Below are positions 32,138-41,383 of a DNA stretch of 64,000 bases, in pieces. Within the stretch, counting starts at the first letter, position 1. Every line of letters starts with the position of its first letter. Made by a program: the position numbers and the translations under genes. A model generated the notes under the pieces. That model saw only the letters and a program-made list of their open reading frames with translations. It ran no database searches and was not told where the DNA came from. The stretch spans positions 62,001 through 126,000 of the forward strand of contig NZ_JAATOV010000006.1 in assembly GCF_011806425.1 (NCBI RefSeq), written 5' to 3'. This stretch comes from Thalassospira lucentensis. Lineage in GTDB: Bacteria > Pseudomonadota > Alphaproteobacteria > Rhodospirillales > Thalassospiraceae.

Positions 32138-33961
32138 ATGTGCGGCATTATCGGGATTATCGGCAAGGAAAGTGTAAGCGAGCGTATTCTTGAAGGGCTT
32201 AAGCGCCTTGAATATCGCGGCTATGACAGTGCCGGAATTGCGACACTTGTGAATGGCGATATCGAACGCCGCCGGGCCGAAGGCAAATTGATCAATCTTG
32301 CCAACCGTCTGGACGAAAACCCGCTTTCTGGTGATGTTGGGATTGGTCATACCCGTTGGGCAACCCACGGTGTGCCGACCGAAAACAATGCCCACCCGCA
32401 TACCGATGGCAAGGTCGCGGTTGTTCATAACGGCATTATTGAAAATTATCAGGAACTCAAGGCAGAGCTTGCCGCAAAGGGCCGCGAATTTGCCACCGAA
32501 ACCGATACCGAGGTGGTTGTTCATCTGGTGTCTGATTTCCTGGATCAGGGCAAGTCACCGCGCGAAGCGGTCTGTGCGACGCTTCATCGTATCGAAGGCG
32601 CGTTTGCCTTGGTGATCATGATTGCCGGGCAGCATGACGTGATCTTTGGCGCGCGCCGAGGAACGCCGCTTGCCGTTGGTTTGGGTGATGGTGAAATGTA
32701 TCTGGGGTCGGACGCGATGGCCTTGTCGCATCTGACCAATAAGCTGATTTACCTTGAAGAAGGTGACTGGGTTGAAATGACCCGCGATCACGTTCAGGTC
32801 CGTGATGAAAATGATGTGGATGTCACCCGCGAAACCAAATTGTCGGCCGTTTCGGGCGCGATGATGGGCAAGGGCAACTATAACCACTTCATGCAAAAGG
32901 AAATCTTTGAGCAGCCAGCCGTTATCGGCGATACGCTAAACGCGTTTATCAACCCGGCAACCCAGACCATCAAACTGCCCGATATGCCGTTTTCCTTTGC
33001 CGATGCAACGCGCCTGACGATTGTTGCCTGTGGCACGTCGTTCTATGCCGGGCTTGTGGCCAAGCATTGGGTTGAACGCTATGCCGGTTTGGGCGTGGAT
33101 GTTGATGTGGCGTCAGAGTTCCGCTATCGCTGCCCGCCGCTTCAAAAGGGTGGTGTTGCGCTGTTTATTTCCCAGTCTGGTGAAACCCTCGATACCTTGG
33201 CGGCACTGCGTTATGCCAAGTCAAAGGGCCAGAAAATCGTTTCCATCGTCAATGTGCCCGAAAGCACGATTGCGCGTGAAAGTGATGTTGTGCTTTTGAC
33301 CTATGCCGGGCCGGAAATCGGCGTGGCATCGACCAAGGCATTTACCACGCAATTGACCGTTCTGGCCTGCCTTGCCGTAACCATTGGTCGCGACAACGGC
33401 ACATTGGACAAGGAAGAAGAAGCCGCCATTGTGAATGCGCTGATCGAAGTGCCCAAACATGCGGCCGAAGTTCTGCATCACGATGAAGCGATTAAAAAGC
33501 TGGCACTTGATATCGCCGATGCGCGCGATGTTTTGTATCTGGGACGCGGCCTTGGCTATCCGATTGCCATGGAAGGCGCGCTTAAGCTTAAGGAAATTTC
33601 CTATATCCACGCCGAAGGCTATGCCGCGGGTGAGATGAAGCATGGCCCGATTGCATTGATTGATCAGTCCGTACCGATCATTGTGATCGCACCGTCTGAC
33701 GAGCTGTTTGAAAAAACCGCATCGAACATGCAAGAAGCCGCCGCACGCGGGGGCCGGGTGATCTTTATTTCTGACGGGCCGGGACTTTCGAAATTGGGTG
33801 ATATGGCGTCGGCCACAGTTGAACTGCCAAAGGTCGCGGACTTCGTCGCACCGATCCTTTACACCATGCCGGTGCAAATGCTGGCGTATCATGTCGCGGT
33901 GCATAAAGGCACGGACGTTGACCAGCCGCGCAACTTGGCCAAGTCGGTGACTGTCGAATAA
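32138..33961 (+). CDS. glmS: Glutamine--fructose-6-phosphate aminotransferase (isomerizing)
   Basis: A 607-residue GlmS forming glucosamine-6-phosphate. Cys2 (MCGIIGI) is the glutaminase nucleophile. RRAEGKLINLANRL, HTRWATHGVPTENNAHPH and two SIS sugar-isomerase domains (ACGTSFYAGLVAKHW, SQSGETLDTLAALR; GLGYPIAMEGALKLKEISY) follow, and it ends in the conserved PRNLAKSVTVE. The 3' end is the classical target of Tn7-type elements, and a decayed copy of this end lies at 37783-37818. Confidence 0.98.
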   Translation: MCGIIGIIGKESVSERILEGLKRLEYRGYDSAGIATLVNGDIERRRAEGKLINLANRLDENPLSGDVGIGHTRWATHGVPTENNAHPHTDGKVAVVHNGIIENYQELKAELAAKGREFATETDTEVVVHLVSDFLDQGKSPREAVCATLHRIEGAFALVIMIAGQHDVIFGARRGTPLAVGLGDGEMYLGSDAMALSHLTNKLIYLEEGDWVEMTRDHVQVRDENDVDVTRETKLSAVSGAMMGKGNYNHFMQKEIFEQPAVIGDTLNAFINPATQTIKLPDMPFSFADATRLTIVACGTSFYAGLVAKHWVERYAGLGVDVDVASEFRYRCPPLQKGGVALFISQSGETLDTLAALRYAKSKGQKIVSIVNVPESTIARESDVVLLTYAGPEIGVASTKAFTTQLTVLACLAVTIGRDNGTLDKEEEAAIVNALIEVPKHAAEVLHHDEAIKKLALDIADARDVLYLGRGLGYPIAMEGALKLKEISYIHAEGYAAGEMKHGPIALIDQSVPIIVIAPSDELFEKTASNMQEAAARGGRVIFISDGPGLSKLGDMASATVELPKVADFVAPILYTMPVQMLAYHVAVHKGTDVDQPRNLAKSVTVE

Positions 33962-33980
33962 GACAGTTCGCGCTTTTTAT

Positions 33981-34020
33981 TGTGGCCGCCAGAATGTTGT
34001 GAGGCATTCTGGCGGCCACA
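33981..34020 (+). terminator. Hairpin terminator after glmS
   Basis: A perfect 16-bp inverted repeat (TGTGGCCGCCAGAATG and its complement) with an 8-nt loop starts 20 bp after the glmS stop; only a short TTTT follows at about 34024. Confidence 0.75.
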
Positions 34021-34170
34021 ACTGTTTTAGAGCATTTTGCCCCAAAGACGACATATCAACGCCAAAGTTGCATACCAAAAATCGACGATGCTGTTTTCGA
34101 CGCCTGCTTCGGTGTCGACTGTCGGGCGTGATTTCTTGCGTTCGGAACACTGAAATCGAAAGAGTTTGCG

Positions 34171-35232
34171 ATGAAGGTTGTGGTGACCGGAGGGGCAGGG
34201 TTTATCGGCTCGGCTGTCTGTCGACTACTTGCTCGAAAAAAGGGTTTCGAGGTTCTTAACCTCGATAAATTGACCTATGCAGCCGATTTGCGCACGGTTG
34301 AGGTTGTTTCTGGTTTACCGAACTATAGTTTCGCGAAAGTCGATGTTTGCAACAAGGATGCGGTTGCGACGGTGCTTTCGGACTTTCAGCCTGATGCGGT
34401 GATGCATCTGGCGGCTGAAAGTCATGTTGATCGTTCGATTGATGGCCCCGCGGATTTTATTCAGACCAATATCGTCGGAACCTTTACGCTGCTTGAAGTT
34501 GCGCGGGACTATTTCAATGGTCTTGACGATGCGCGCAAACAGGCCTTTCGGTTTCATCATGTTTCGACCGACGAGGTGTATGGAAGTCTTGGCGATGAAG
34601 GGTTGTTTACCGAGCAAACAGCCTATGCACCGAATTCACCTTATTCGGCCACAAAGGCCGGCGCCGATCATTTGGTGCGGGCGTGGCATCACACCTATGG
34701 CCTGCCGGTGATTATCAGTAATTGTTCGAACAATTACGGGCCCTATCAATTCCCTGAAAAACTGATCCCGCTGATGATCCTGAACGTTCTTCAGGGTAAA
34801 AAATTGCCAGTTTATGGTGATGGGCGCAATACCCGCGACTGGTTGCATGTCGAGGACCATGCAGAGGCCCTTTTCACCATCCTGAAACAGGGCCGGATTG
34901 GCGAAAAATACAACGTCGGTGGCTGTAACGAAGTTGCCAATATTGATGTGGTCCGAAGTATTTTTAACACGGTGACGACCCTTGTCCCTGAAACAGCGGG
35001 GAAGTCATTCGATGAGGTTGTTGATTTCGTTGACGACCGTCCGGGGCATGATTGGCGTTATGCGATTGATCCGTCAAAAATGCGCGACGAACTTGGCTGG
35101 AGCCCGAAATACAGCTTTGAAACCGGTCTTGCACAAACCGTAACGTGGTATGTCGATCATCGTGCGTGGTGGGATCCGATCCTTACGGAAAAATATGCAG
35201 GAAAACGGCTTGGCCGGGGGACTGTCGCATGA
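34171..35232 (+). CDS. rfbB: dTDP-glucose 4,6-dehydratase
   Basis: A 353-residue extended SDR enzyme, second step of dTDP-L-rhamnose synthesis. The Rossmann motif is [16 protein letters not shown], with [20 protein letters not shown] and the catalytic [20 protein letters not shown] (YxxxK) plus [20 protein letters not shown]. The stop overlaps the next ATG (ATGA). Its product goes to RfbC and RfbD, both encoded here. Confidence 0.97.
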   Translation: MKVVVTGGAGFIGSAVCRLLARKKGFEVLNLDKLTYAADLRTVEVVSGLPNYSFAKVDVCNKDAVATVLSDFQPDAVMHLAAESHVDRSIDGPADFIQTNIVGTFTLLEVARDYFNGLDDARKQAFRFHHVSTDEVYGSLGDEGLFTEQTAYAPNSPYSATKAGADHLVRAWHHTYGLPVIISNCSNNYGPYQFPEKLIPLMILNVLQGKKLPVYGDGRNTRDWLHVEDHAEALFTILKQGRIGEKYNVGGCNEVANIDVVRSIFNTVTTLVPETAGKSFDEVVDFVDDRPGHDWRYAIDPSKMRDELGWSPKYSFETGLAQTVTWYVDHRAWWDPILTEKYAGKRLGRGTVA

Positions 35233-36140
35233 TCAAGGTTCTGGTCTTTGGCAAGAACGGTCAATTGGCGCGGAGCCTTGCGTGGCGAAGCTCGGCCTTT
35301 GCGGGTTTAAGCATACAGTTCCTTGATCGCAATGAATGCGACGTTGCGCAGTCAGGCAATATTACCAAGGTCGTCGATCTATATCGTCCCGATATCATCA
35401 TTAACGCGACGGCGTACACAGGCGTGGATATTGCGGAGAATGAACCTGAACTGGCGCGGCGTGTAAATTGTGATGCCGTCCGGGAGATGGCTGAAAACGC
35501 GGCGCGGCATTCGGTACCGTTTATTCATATTTCAACAGATTACGTTTTCGACGGTGAGGGAAAGAAACCTTACCGTGAAACAGATCCTGTGGCACCGCTG
35601 GGTGTCTATGGTGCGACGAAACTGGCGGGCGAAGAGGCTATTCGGGCGATCACGAACCGGCATCTTATTTTGCGAACGTCCTGGGTCTATAGCCCGTTTG
35701 GCAAAAATTTCGTCAAAACCATGCTGCGGTTGTTGGGCGATCAAACACATATTTCTGTGGTGGATGATCAGCAAGGGTGTCCGACAAGTGCGCTTGATCT
35801 CGCGACGGCCATTTTGCGCATCGTGCCCGACATTGTCCGCCATGGTTTTGATCAATTTGGCACCTATCATCTGGTTTCAGGTGCCGAGATGACATGGTGC
35901 GCTTTTAGCAGTGAAATACAGGCAAAGGCGATCGAGATTTTTGGGGCGCAATGGCCTGGCGCAACGTGCGAGATCCAAGCGGTTACGAGTGATAAGTTCC
36001 CGACGGCGGCAAGACGACCAAGCTATTCTGTGATGGCGCCGGAAAAATTCAGGGCGACTTTCGGGTTTGGTTTACCCGAGTTTGATCAGAGTTTGATGGC
36101 GGTTTTGCAAAATCTCGCAGAAGGGGATGCGCATGCGTAA
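35229..36140 (+). CDS. rfbD: dTDP-4-dehydrorhamnose reductase
   Basis: A 303-residue SDR enzyme performing the last step to dTDP-L-rhamnose. [53 protein letters not shown] and [15 protein letters not shown] (YxxxK) are all present, as is [19 protein letters not shown]. The ATG at 35229 overlaps the rfbB stop; its own 3' end overlaps rfbA by 8 bp. Confidence 0.96.
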   Translation: MIKVLVFGKNGQLARSLAWRSSAFAGLSIQFLDRNECDVAQSGNITKVVDLYRPDIIINATAYTGVDIAENEPELARRVNCDAVREMAENAARHSVPFIHISTDYVFDGEGKKPYRETDPVAPLGVYGATKLAGEEAIRAITNRHLILRTSWVYSPFGKNFVKTMLRLLGDQTHISVVDDQQGCPTSALDLATAILRIVPDIVRHGFDQFGTYHLVSGAEMTWCAFSSEIQAKAIEIFGAQWPGATCEIQAVTSDKFPTAARRPSYSVMAPEKFRATFGFGLPEFDQSLMAVLQNLAEGDAHA

Positions 36141-37014
36141 GGGTATTATCCTTGCCGGTGGCACCGGGTCGCGTTTGTATCCCTCAACACTGGTTGTCTC
36201 CAAACAGCTTCAGCCGGTTTACGACAAGCCGATGATCTATTATCCGCTGACGACACTGATGTTGGCAGGCATCAAAGATATTCTGATCATCAGCACGCCA
36301 CGAGATGTTCCGCTTTTCCGCGAATTGTTGGGGGACGGTTCACAGTGGGGCTTGCGTTTGGAGTATGCAGTTCAAACAGAGCCGCGTGGCTTGGCGGATG
36401 CCTTTATCGTCGGCGCCGATTTTATCGGGGATGACGCCTGTTGTTTGATTCTAGGCGACAATATCTATTTCGGCCATGGTTTGACCGAGTTGCTCGGCAA
36501 TGCCATGACGCAAACGGTTGGGGCAACAGTATTTGCATATTTCGTGCAGGACCCCGAACGGTATGGCGTGGTTGAATTCGATAGGCAGGGCGTTGCTCTT
36601 GATATCGAGGAAAAGCCACAAGAGCCAAAATCCAATTATGCGGTTACTGGATTGTATTTTTATGATTCCAGCGTCGTTGACATCGCGCGTTCGATCAAAC
36701 CGTCAGCGCGTGGTGAACTTGAAATCACGGATGTAAACAAGGCGTATCTGCAGCGTGGATTACTGCGCGTCGAAAAAATGGGGCGAGGATATGCTTGGCT
36801 GGATACCGGTACGCACGGAGCCATGCTTGATGCTGCCGATTTTGTGCGAACAGTTGAAAGTCGGCAAAGTCTTAAAATCGCATGCCCTGAAGAAATCGCT
36901 CTGAGGACCGGTATGATTTCGCTTTCGCAATTTGAAAAGCTTATTGATGACTTTGGTGCAAGTTCTTATCGCGCGTACCTGCAAACTGTCGTGCGGACCT
37001 ATGATCAAATGTAA
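36133..37014 (+). CDS. rfbA: Glucose-1-phosphate thymidylyltransferase
   Basis: A 293-residue nucleotidyltransferase making dTDP-glucose, first step of the rhamnose route. [48 protein letters not shown] and [19 protein letters not shown] are family signatures. The second ATG (36133) is chosen because AAGGGG directly abuts the first (36127). Convergent with rfbC, 7 bp apart. Confidence 0.96.
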   Translation: MRKGIILAGGTGSRLYPSTLVVSKQLQPVYDKPMIYYPLTTLMLAGIKDILIISTPRDVPLFRELLGDGSQWGLRLEYAVQTEPRGLADAFIVGADFIGDDACCLILGDNIYFGHGLTELLGNAMTQTVGATVFAYFVQDPERYGVVEFDRQGVALDIEEKPQEPKSNYAVTGLYFYDSSVVDIARSIKPSARGELEITDVNKAYLQRGLLRVEKMGRGYAWLDTGTHGAMLDAADFVRTVESRQSLKIACPEEIALRTGMISLSQFEKLIDDFGASSYRAYLQTVVRTYDQM

Positions 37015-37021
37015 ATTCTGA

Positions 37022-37579
37022 TTAAAAATCTGGATTATGGCGGTATTCGTCGAAGCTAATTGCGTGCTGATCTTTTTGCGATAAGGTTACCGCAGTTTCC
37101 GTGACAGGCCATTGAATATCAAGATCGGGATCGTTCCACATGATGGATTTTTCGGCATCTGGCGCATAGGGTGCTGACACTTTGTAGTGAACCTCAGTAT
37201 CCGGTTCGAGGGTGAGATATCCGTGCGCAAAACCCTTTGGGATGAAAATTTGGTTCCATTCGTCTGCGCTGATTTCGGCAGATACCCATTTGCCAAAGGT
37301 TGGCGAACTTTTTCGAATGTCTACGGCGACATCAAGTATGCGGCCGCGCACAACGCGCAAAAGTTTGTCTTGCGCATAAGGGGCGCGCTGATAATGAAGG
37401 CCCCGCAGAACGCCGACCGAACGTGATAGCGAATGATTGTCTTGAACAAAGACTTGGTCAATTCCTGCTTCGGCGAACGTTGACTGACTATAGGTTTCTG
37501 AGAAGAAACCGCGTTCGTCACCAAACTTTCGTGGGTATAGAAGTTTTACATCTGGGATTTCGAGGGCTTCAAACTTCAT
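37022..37579 (-). CDS. rfbC: dTDP-4-dehydrorhamnose 3,5-epimerase
   Basis: A 185-residue cupin epimerase, third step of dTDP-L-rhamnose synthesis. RGFFSETYSQ, VQDNHSLSRSVGVLRGLHYQ with the catalytic His, QDKLLRVVRGRILDVAVDIR, IFIPKGFAHGYLTLEPDTEV and IMWNDPDLDIQWP match RfbC. It is on the opposite strand from rfbBDA, an unusual arrangement within an otherwise complete set. Confidence 0.96.
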   Translation of the reverse strand: MKFEALEIPDVKLLYPRKFGDERGFFSETYSQSTFAEAGIDQVFVQDNHSLSRSVGVLRGLHYQRAPYAQDKLLRVVRGRILDVAVDIRKSSPTFGKWVSAEISADEWNQIFIPKGFAHGYLTLEPDTEVHYKVSAPYAPDAEKSIMWNDPDLDIQWPVTETAVTLSQKDQHAISFDEYRHNPDF

Positions 37580-37782
37580 CAGTTGGGCCTTATGCAGCGA
37601 CGGTAATTAATTGAGATGACAGCAATCATCTGAAAAGACCTATAGCATTTGCACATTATGATAAAGACGCCGTGAACGGGCTATAAATCTGATACCTATT
37701 GCGGTTGGTTCTACACGGATGTGATGGCGTTATGCCTACCCTTTGTCACGTTGATCTTGCCCTTCGGGATAAAGAAAGCGAA
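37580..37782. other. Gene-free stretch upstream of rfbC
   Basis: About 200 bp that must contain the rfbC promoter on the minus strand. I see no clear promoter or repeat. On the plus strand a short frame from an ATG at 37732 leads into the glmS-like remnant. Confidence 0.5.
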
Positions 37783-37818
37783 GCGCGTAACTTGGCCACA
37801 TCGGTGACGGTGGAATAG
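37783..37818 (+). pseudogene. Remnant of a glmS 3' end
   Basis: These 36 bases match the last 36 bases of glmS (33926-33961) at 29 positions, and the frame reads ARNLATSVTVE-stop against PRNLAKSVTVE-stop. Upstream only a vague DKE/HKG similarity remains, so the rest of the gene is lost. It is followed 20 bp later by a terminator, as a real glmS end would be. It stands at the far border of the dTDP-rhamnose block. Confidence 0.7.
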
Positions 37819-37837
37819 GGCGGAACCATAACATTAC

Positions 37838-37878
37838 AAAGCCCAGCGCATCTTATGATGGCGGGGCTTTTTGTTTTT
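37838..37878 (+). terminator. Rho-independent terminator after the glmS remnant
   Basis: AAAGCCCAGCGCATC and GATGGCGGGGCTTT form an imperfect stem with TTAT loop, followed by a T-rich tail (TTGTTTTTGG). Confidence 0.75.
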
Positions 37879-37936
37879 GGGGTGTTTGTCCCGCTGAGTT
37901 CAAGCAGGGCGCTGAGGCGTCCTGACGTGACCTAAT

Positions 37937-38635
37937 CTAATTGGACAGGTCGGGGAAGGTTTCGTTCGTGGCGATGAATGCCGAAAAGCGTTGCATGAAA
38001 GGCGCAAATTCAGCCCCCAGATAGTGATAGAGTTTGCCGCTTTGTAACGCTTCGAGCTTGGTGGGGTAGACGCCCCTGTGAAACACGCCTGCTGCGATTG
38101 CTTGGTGGACGGTACTGTCCGCAGCGATGAAACGTGAAATTTCGCCGTTGGAAAATTTGTCAAACATTTCACCAATGTTTCGAAACGACAGACCCGTCAG
38201 ATTGCGATCCTTGATATATCCTTCCTGCCACACAGCACCCAGCACATAGCCAATTGGTGCATTGGGATCCGGTGCCCTTGCGGGTGCAACCCACAAACTG
38301 TTGGCAAATGTATAAACCGGCGTTTCCGAGCGCACGAGTGGGCGGGTATAAAACCGTTCGACAATCTCGCGGCGCAGTAACTCGCCATCGACGGTCGAAT
38401 GATTGAAGGCATAGACGCTGCGTCGGGTTGGCAGTTCTACGATTTCAACCTGGCAGCCAAGCTTTTCATAAATCTCGGTGAAAATCTGGGGGGCGGGATT
38501 GATGTCGATGTCGTTTGACACGGAAGCAAGCGTGGACGGGCAGTCGTCCGCTGATTGTGCGGCGGCCATTGTTGGGCATATCAGCAGTGTAATAATCGCG
38601 CCAAGACAGCGTTTACGAAAAGAGAGTGACGTCAT
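37937..38635 (-). CDS. Periplasmic solute-binding-like protein (bacterial extracellular SBP family 3 type)
   Basis: A 232-residue protein with a signal peptide (about residues 1-26, cleavage after AAA) and a compact type II binding fold: FTEIYEKLGCQVEIVELPTR, AFNHSTVDGELLRREIVERF, TPVYTFANSLWV and LGAEFAPFMQRFSAFI. Two cysteines (DDCPS and LGCQ) may pair. No ABC permease or ATPase is adjacent, so it is an orphan; such proteins often act in signalling or with distant transporters. It is separated from rfbC by the glmS remnant. Confidence 0.75.
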   Translation of the reverse strand: MTSLSFRKRCLGAIITLLICPTMAAAQSADDCPSTLASVSNDIDINPAPQIFTEIYEKLGCQVEIVELPTRRSVYAFNHSTVDGELLRREIVERFYTRPLVRSETPVYTFANSLWVAPARAPDPNAPIGYVLGAVWQEGYIKDRNLTGLSFRNIGEMFDKFSNGEISRFIAADSTVHQAIAAGVFHRGVYPTKLEALQSGKLYHYLGAEFAPFMQRFSAFIATNETFPDLSN

Positions 38636-38929
38636 TTAGTGCCTGTCGATGCTTTCACTTCCGAGCACGGACATCCCATGCGATGCCGTTTCATACCCCC
38701 GTTTAAGGGCCGGTTATAAAGTCCAGGTTGTGGTTGAATGCGGGGACATACAATATTTTGATGTTGATTGTCTGGTTTTATTTGGTGGCGACTTTATGGG
38801 TTTTCTAGACTGCTCTCGGAAAGGTGACTTCGGCTTCTGCGGGACGGCGATTACGATGTCGCCTTTCGCAAATGTCTTTATCCCTAAAAAATGTAGGGAT
38901 ATTGGCCAGATAGAAGGTTTTTCGTAAGC

Positions 38930-40426
38930 ATGCAGCGCGTTTTGTATCCTGCCCTTGCTGTTTTTATCGCGGGCTTAAGCGGCTGTGCCGGGTCGCTGCC
39001 GGAAAGGGGCAATCACGATAATGTGACCTGCGCGCAGCGATTATCCGATGTCGATCGCTTGGTCGATGACAGGGCGGTGCACAGTGCGTCCGCATCGCGT
39101 GTGGCTGGATATTCGTTCCTTCGGGCCAACCGAAATTCTGTCTTAATGGCGCGCCAGCTTGATGCGGATGGTGATGGGCAGGTTGATCGGGTTGATCAAT
39201 GGGATGCGCTGATTTCGCAAATGCGCGGCCTTGATCGGGACGCACGGCAAAGCGAAATTGCCAACCTTCCAGCAGCGTCGGGTGTTTCGTTTGACGCGGT
39301 GGAAACCTGTGCCAATGACATGGCCGCGTCCTTGACGCCGGATCAATACAGCACCCTTTTACCCGCGATCTTTGTGCCCGATGATTACCTTGATTTCCAA
39401 CGTATTGCCGGGCTGTATCCGATAACCGCCTTTCCGGCCTATTTCGGGTATGAGGGATGGAAGCAGGAGAATTTCGCAAGCTTTGAAGACGAGGATGCTA
39501 TGCCGTCCGGGCCATGGCGCGATTATGCGGTCGCGGCGCCAGATACGGGTCGTGCAAACCTTGCGGATATGGACCGCAACGCCTTTGGGCAACTGCGGAT
39601 AAGCGATGCTGAGCTTAAACAACTTGCACAGGCCTATGCCCCGATATTTCGCGTACGGGCGGGAAGTGCGGGAAGTGGGGGAAGTGCGTTAAGTGAAAGT
39701 GACAAGATTGGTCGGCCAGTTCTGCCATCGCGCGATGCATTGTCCGAGATCGATACAGAAAATCCGACGGTGTATTACCGACTAAGCCACACCTATTTTG
39801 CCGGGCGGTGGCGACCACAAATCGTTTATGAAATCTGGTTCCCGGAACGTCCGGCCCAAAGCCGGTTTGATATTCTGGCCGGGCATCTGGATGCGGTGAT
39901 TTGGCGGGTGACGTTAGATGATGCTGGGGTGCCGTTGATTGCCGATACGATACATGGCTGCGGCTGTTATCACATGTTTTTCCCAAGCAACGCGTTGAAA
40001 CGGATCAGCGCGCCAGAGGATCACGACATTCGCGAAACCGCGGAAATGCCCGCCGGCTATGTCGCGTCATCCACTTTGAGCCACCCGGTGCTGTGGATCG
40101 ATAAAACAAGCCATTATCTGCTTAATGTCACGGATCTTGCGACGGACGATAAAGTTGCTACCGAGATGACCAAGCACACCGCAATCCTTCGGCGGGCACA
40201 GGATCTTGATCATTTGCCGCTGCAAAATGGGCAGGGTACTGCAAGCCTTTATGACGAAGATGGTTTTGTGCCCGGTACGGAGCGGATGGAGCGATTTATC
40301 CTGTGGCCGATGGGCGTGGATAAGCCCGGCGCTATGCGCCAATGGGGGCATCACGCGACCGCGTTTGTCGGACGACGCCATTTTGATGAAGCGGCCCTTT
40401 TGGATCGGTACTTCGTCAAACACTGA
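38930..40426 (+). CDS. Unrecognised outer-membrane-type lipoprotein with EF-hand-like loop (498 aa)
   Basis: A lipoprotein signal (MQRVLYPALAVFIAGLSGC) places the lipidated Cys at residue 19. Residues about 77-90 contain DADGDGQVDRVD, a DxDxDG calcium loop as in EF-hands or dockerins. The C-terminal two thirds carry YYRLSHTYFAGRWRPQIVYE, WFPERPAQSRFD, AGHLDAVIWRVTL, TIHGCGCYHMFFPS and GHHATAFVGRRHFDEA, with many His, Trp and Tyr that look conserved, and a Cys-Gly-Cys. I recognise no family. Most likely it sits in the outer membrane facing the periplasm, but +2 residue Ala gives no inner-membrane retention signal. Monocistronic. Confidence 0.8.
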   Translation: MQRVLYPALAVFIAGLSGCAGSLPERGNHDNVTCAQRLSDVDRLVDDRAVHSASASRVAGYSFLRANRNSVLMARQLDADGDGQVDRVDQWDALISQMRGLDRDARQSEIANLPAASGVSFDAVETCANDMAASLTPDQYSTLLPAIFVPDDYLDFQRIAGLYPITAFPAYFGYEGWKQENFASFEDEDAMPSGPWRDYAVAAPDTGRANLADMDRNAFGQLRISDAELKQLAQAYAPIFRVRAGSAGSGGSALSESDKIGRPVLPSRDALSEIDTENPTVYYRLSHTYFAGRWRPQIVYEIWFPERPAQSRFDILAGHLDAVIWRVTLDDAGVPLIADTIHGCGCYHMFFPSNALKRISAPEDHDIRETAEMPAGYVASSTLSHPVLWIDKTSHYLLNVTDLATDDKVATEMTKHTAILRRAQDLDHLPLQNGQGTASLYDEDGFVPGTERMERFILWPMGVDKPGAMRQWGHHATAFVGRRHFDEAALLDRYFVKH

Positions 40427-40921
40427 GTGTTCTGAGTGGTTTACGAACCAGTGCTGGGAAGGGATGGCTTGGATGCGTTTATTGACCGCCTAAAACTGCC
40501 GTATTGGTGTGCTTAGGACAGGGTGTTTTTGTCCGGAACTTTGGTGTGGCTCGGGCGTTGATGACAACACGAAATACGCTGGAGAGTGACGCCATGTCTG
40601 TTGGTCAGGACGCTGATTGTGCCTTGGTTTGTGGTTTGTTGGGCTTGTGGCAGGCGCGTTGAGTGCTTATATCTTTTACTAATTCTAAAACGCCAACCTC
40701 GAAACGTCTGAACGCCGGCGGTCGGTCAAAAAACTTTGCGTAAAAATGCGAGGAAAATTATGACGTCGTGCGTTCGCGTTCATCCCATCCAAAATGAGAA
40801 ACTCATCAATACATGCTGCTGTCCTTTCGGAGAGATCAGACAACTGATCCGCAAATAGGGCGTGGCGTAAAAAGCATGCGGTCCCGTCGCAGAGCCAAAA
40901 TTACCGAACTTAGAGAGAACC
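40427..40921. other. Gene-poor 495-bp stretch before the molybdenum hydroxylase operon
   Basis: The only coding hint is a 22-residue frame at 40594-40662 (MSVGQDADCALVCGLLGLWQ...) with GGAGAG 7-8 nt before its ATG; a leader peptide or chance ORF. No terminator with a T-tract is evident after the lipoprotein gene. The operon promoter must lie near the 3' side. Confidence 0.4.
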
Positions 40922-41383
40922 ATGAAACTAAGCATCAATAACAAGACATATGACGTCGATGCAGAAGGCGATACGCCACTGCTTTGGGTTATTCGCGACA
41001 ATCTTGGCCTGACGGGCACCAAATATGGCTGCGGCCTTGCGCAGTGTGGTGCGTGTTCCGTGATGGTTGACGGTGTTGTGACCCGGTCCTGTGTCACCCC
41101 GGTCGACAGTGTCGAAGGTCAGGAAATCACGACGATTGAGGCGATTGAAAATGACCCGGTCGGCAAACGTGTCGTTGAAAAATGGGTCGAGCATCAAGTT
41201 CCCCAGTGCGGCTATTGCCAGTCTGGTCAGGTGATGGCGGCAACCGCGTTGCTAAAAGAAATCGAAAATCCGACGCAGGATGATGTCGATGCGGCAATGG
41301 TCAATCTTTGCCGTTGCGGGACCTATAATGCCATTCACGCCGCCCTTAAAGACCTGTCAGGGAACGAAGGGGATGCGTCATGA
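40922..41383 (+). CDS. 2Fe-2S subunit of a molybdenum hydroxylase (isoquinoline 1-oxidoreductase alpha-like)
   Basis: A 153-residue small subunit with two iron-sulfur clusters. The plant-ferredoxin-type cluster is bound by CGLAQCGACSVMVDG and a later Cys (TRSCVTP). The second cluster is bound by CGYCQSGQVMAA and CRCGTYNAIHAAL. It passes electrons from the molybdenum centre to the cytochrome partner. Its stop overlaps the large-subunit start by 4 bp. The substrate of the complex (aldehyde, N-heterocycle or other) is not readable. Confidence 0.93.
   Translation: MKLSINNKTYDVDAEGDTPLLWVIRDNLGLTGTKYGCGLAQCGACSVMVDGVVTRSCVTPVDSVEGQEITTIEAIENDPVGKRVVEKWVEHQVPQCGYCQSGQVMAATALLKEIENPTQDDVDAAMVNLCRCGTYNAIHAALKDLSGNEGDAS

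Noticed and set aside
37732-37818. A 28-codon gene ending in ARNLATSVTVE
   Set aside because: Only its last part resembles a protein, namely the GlmS C-terminus; it is better explained as a decayed glmS end.
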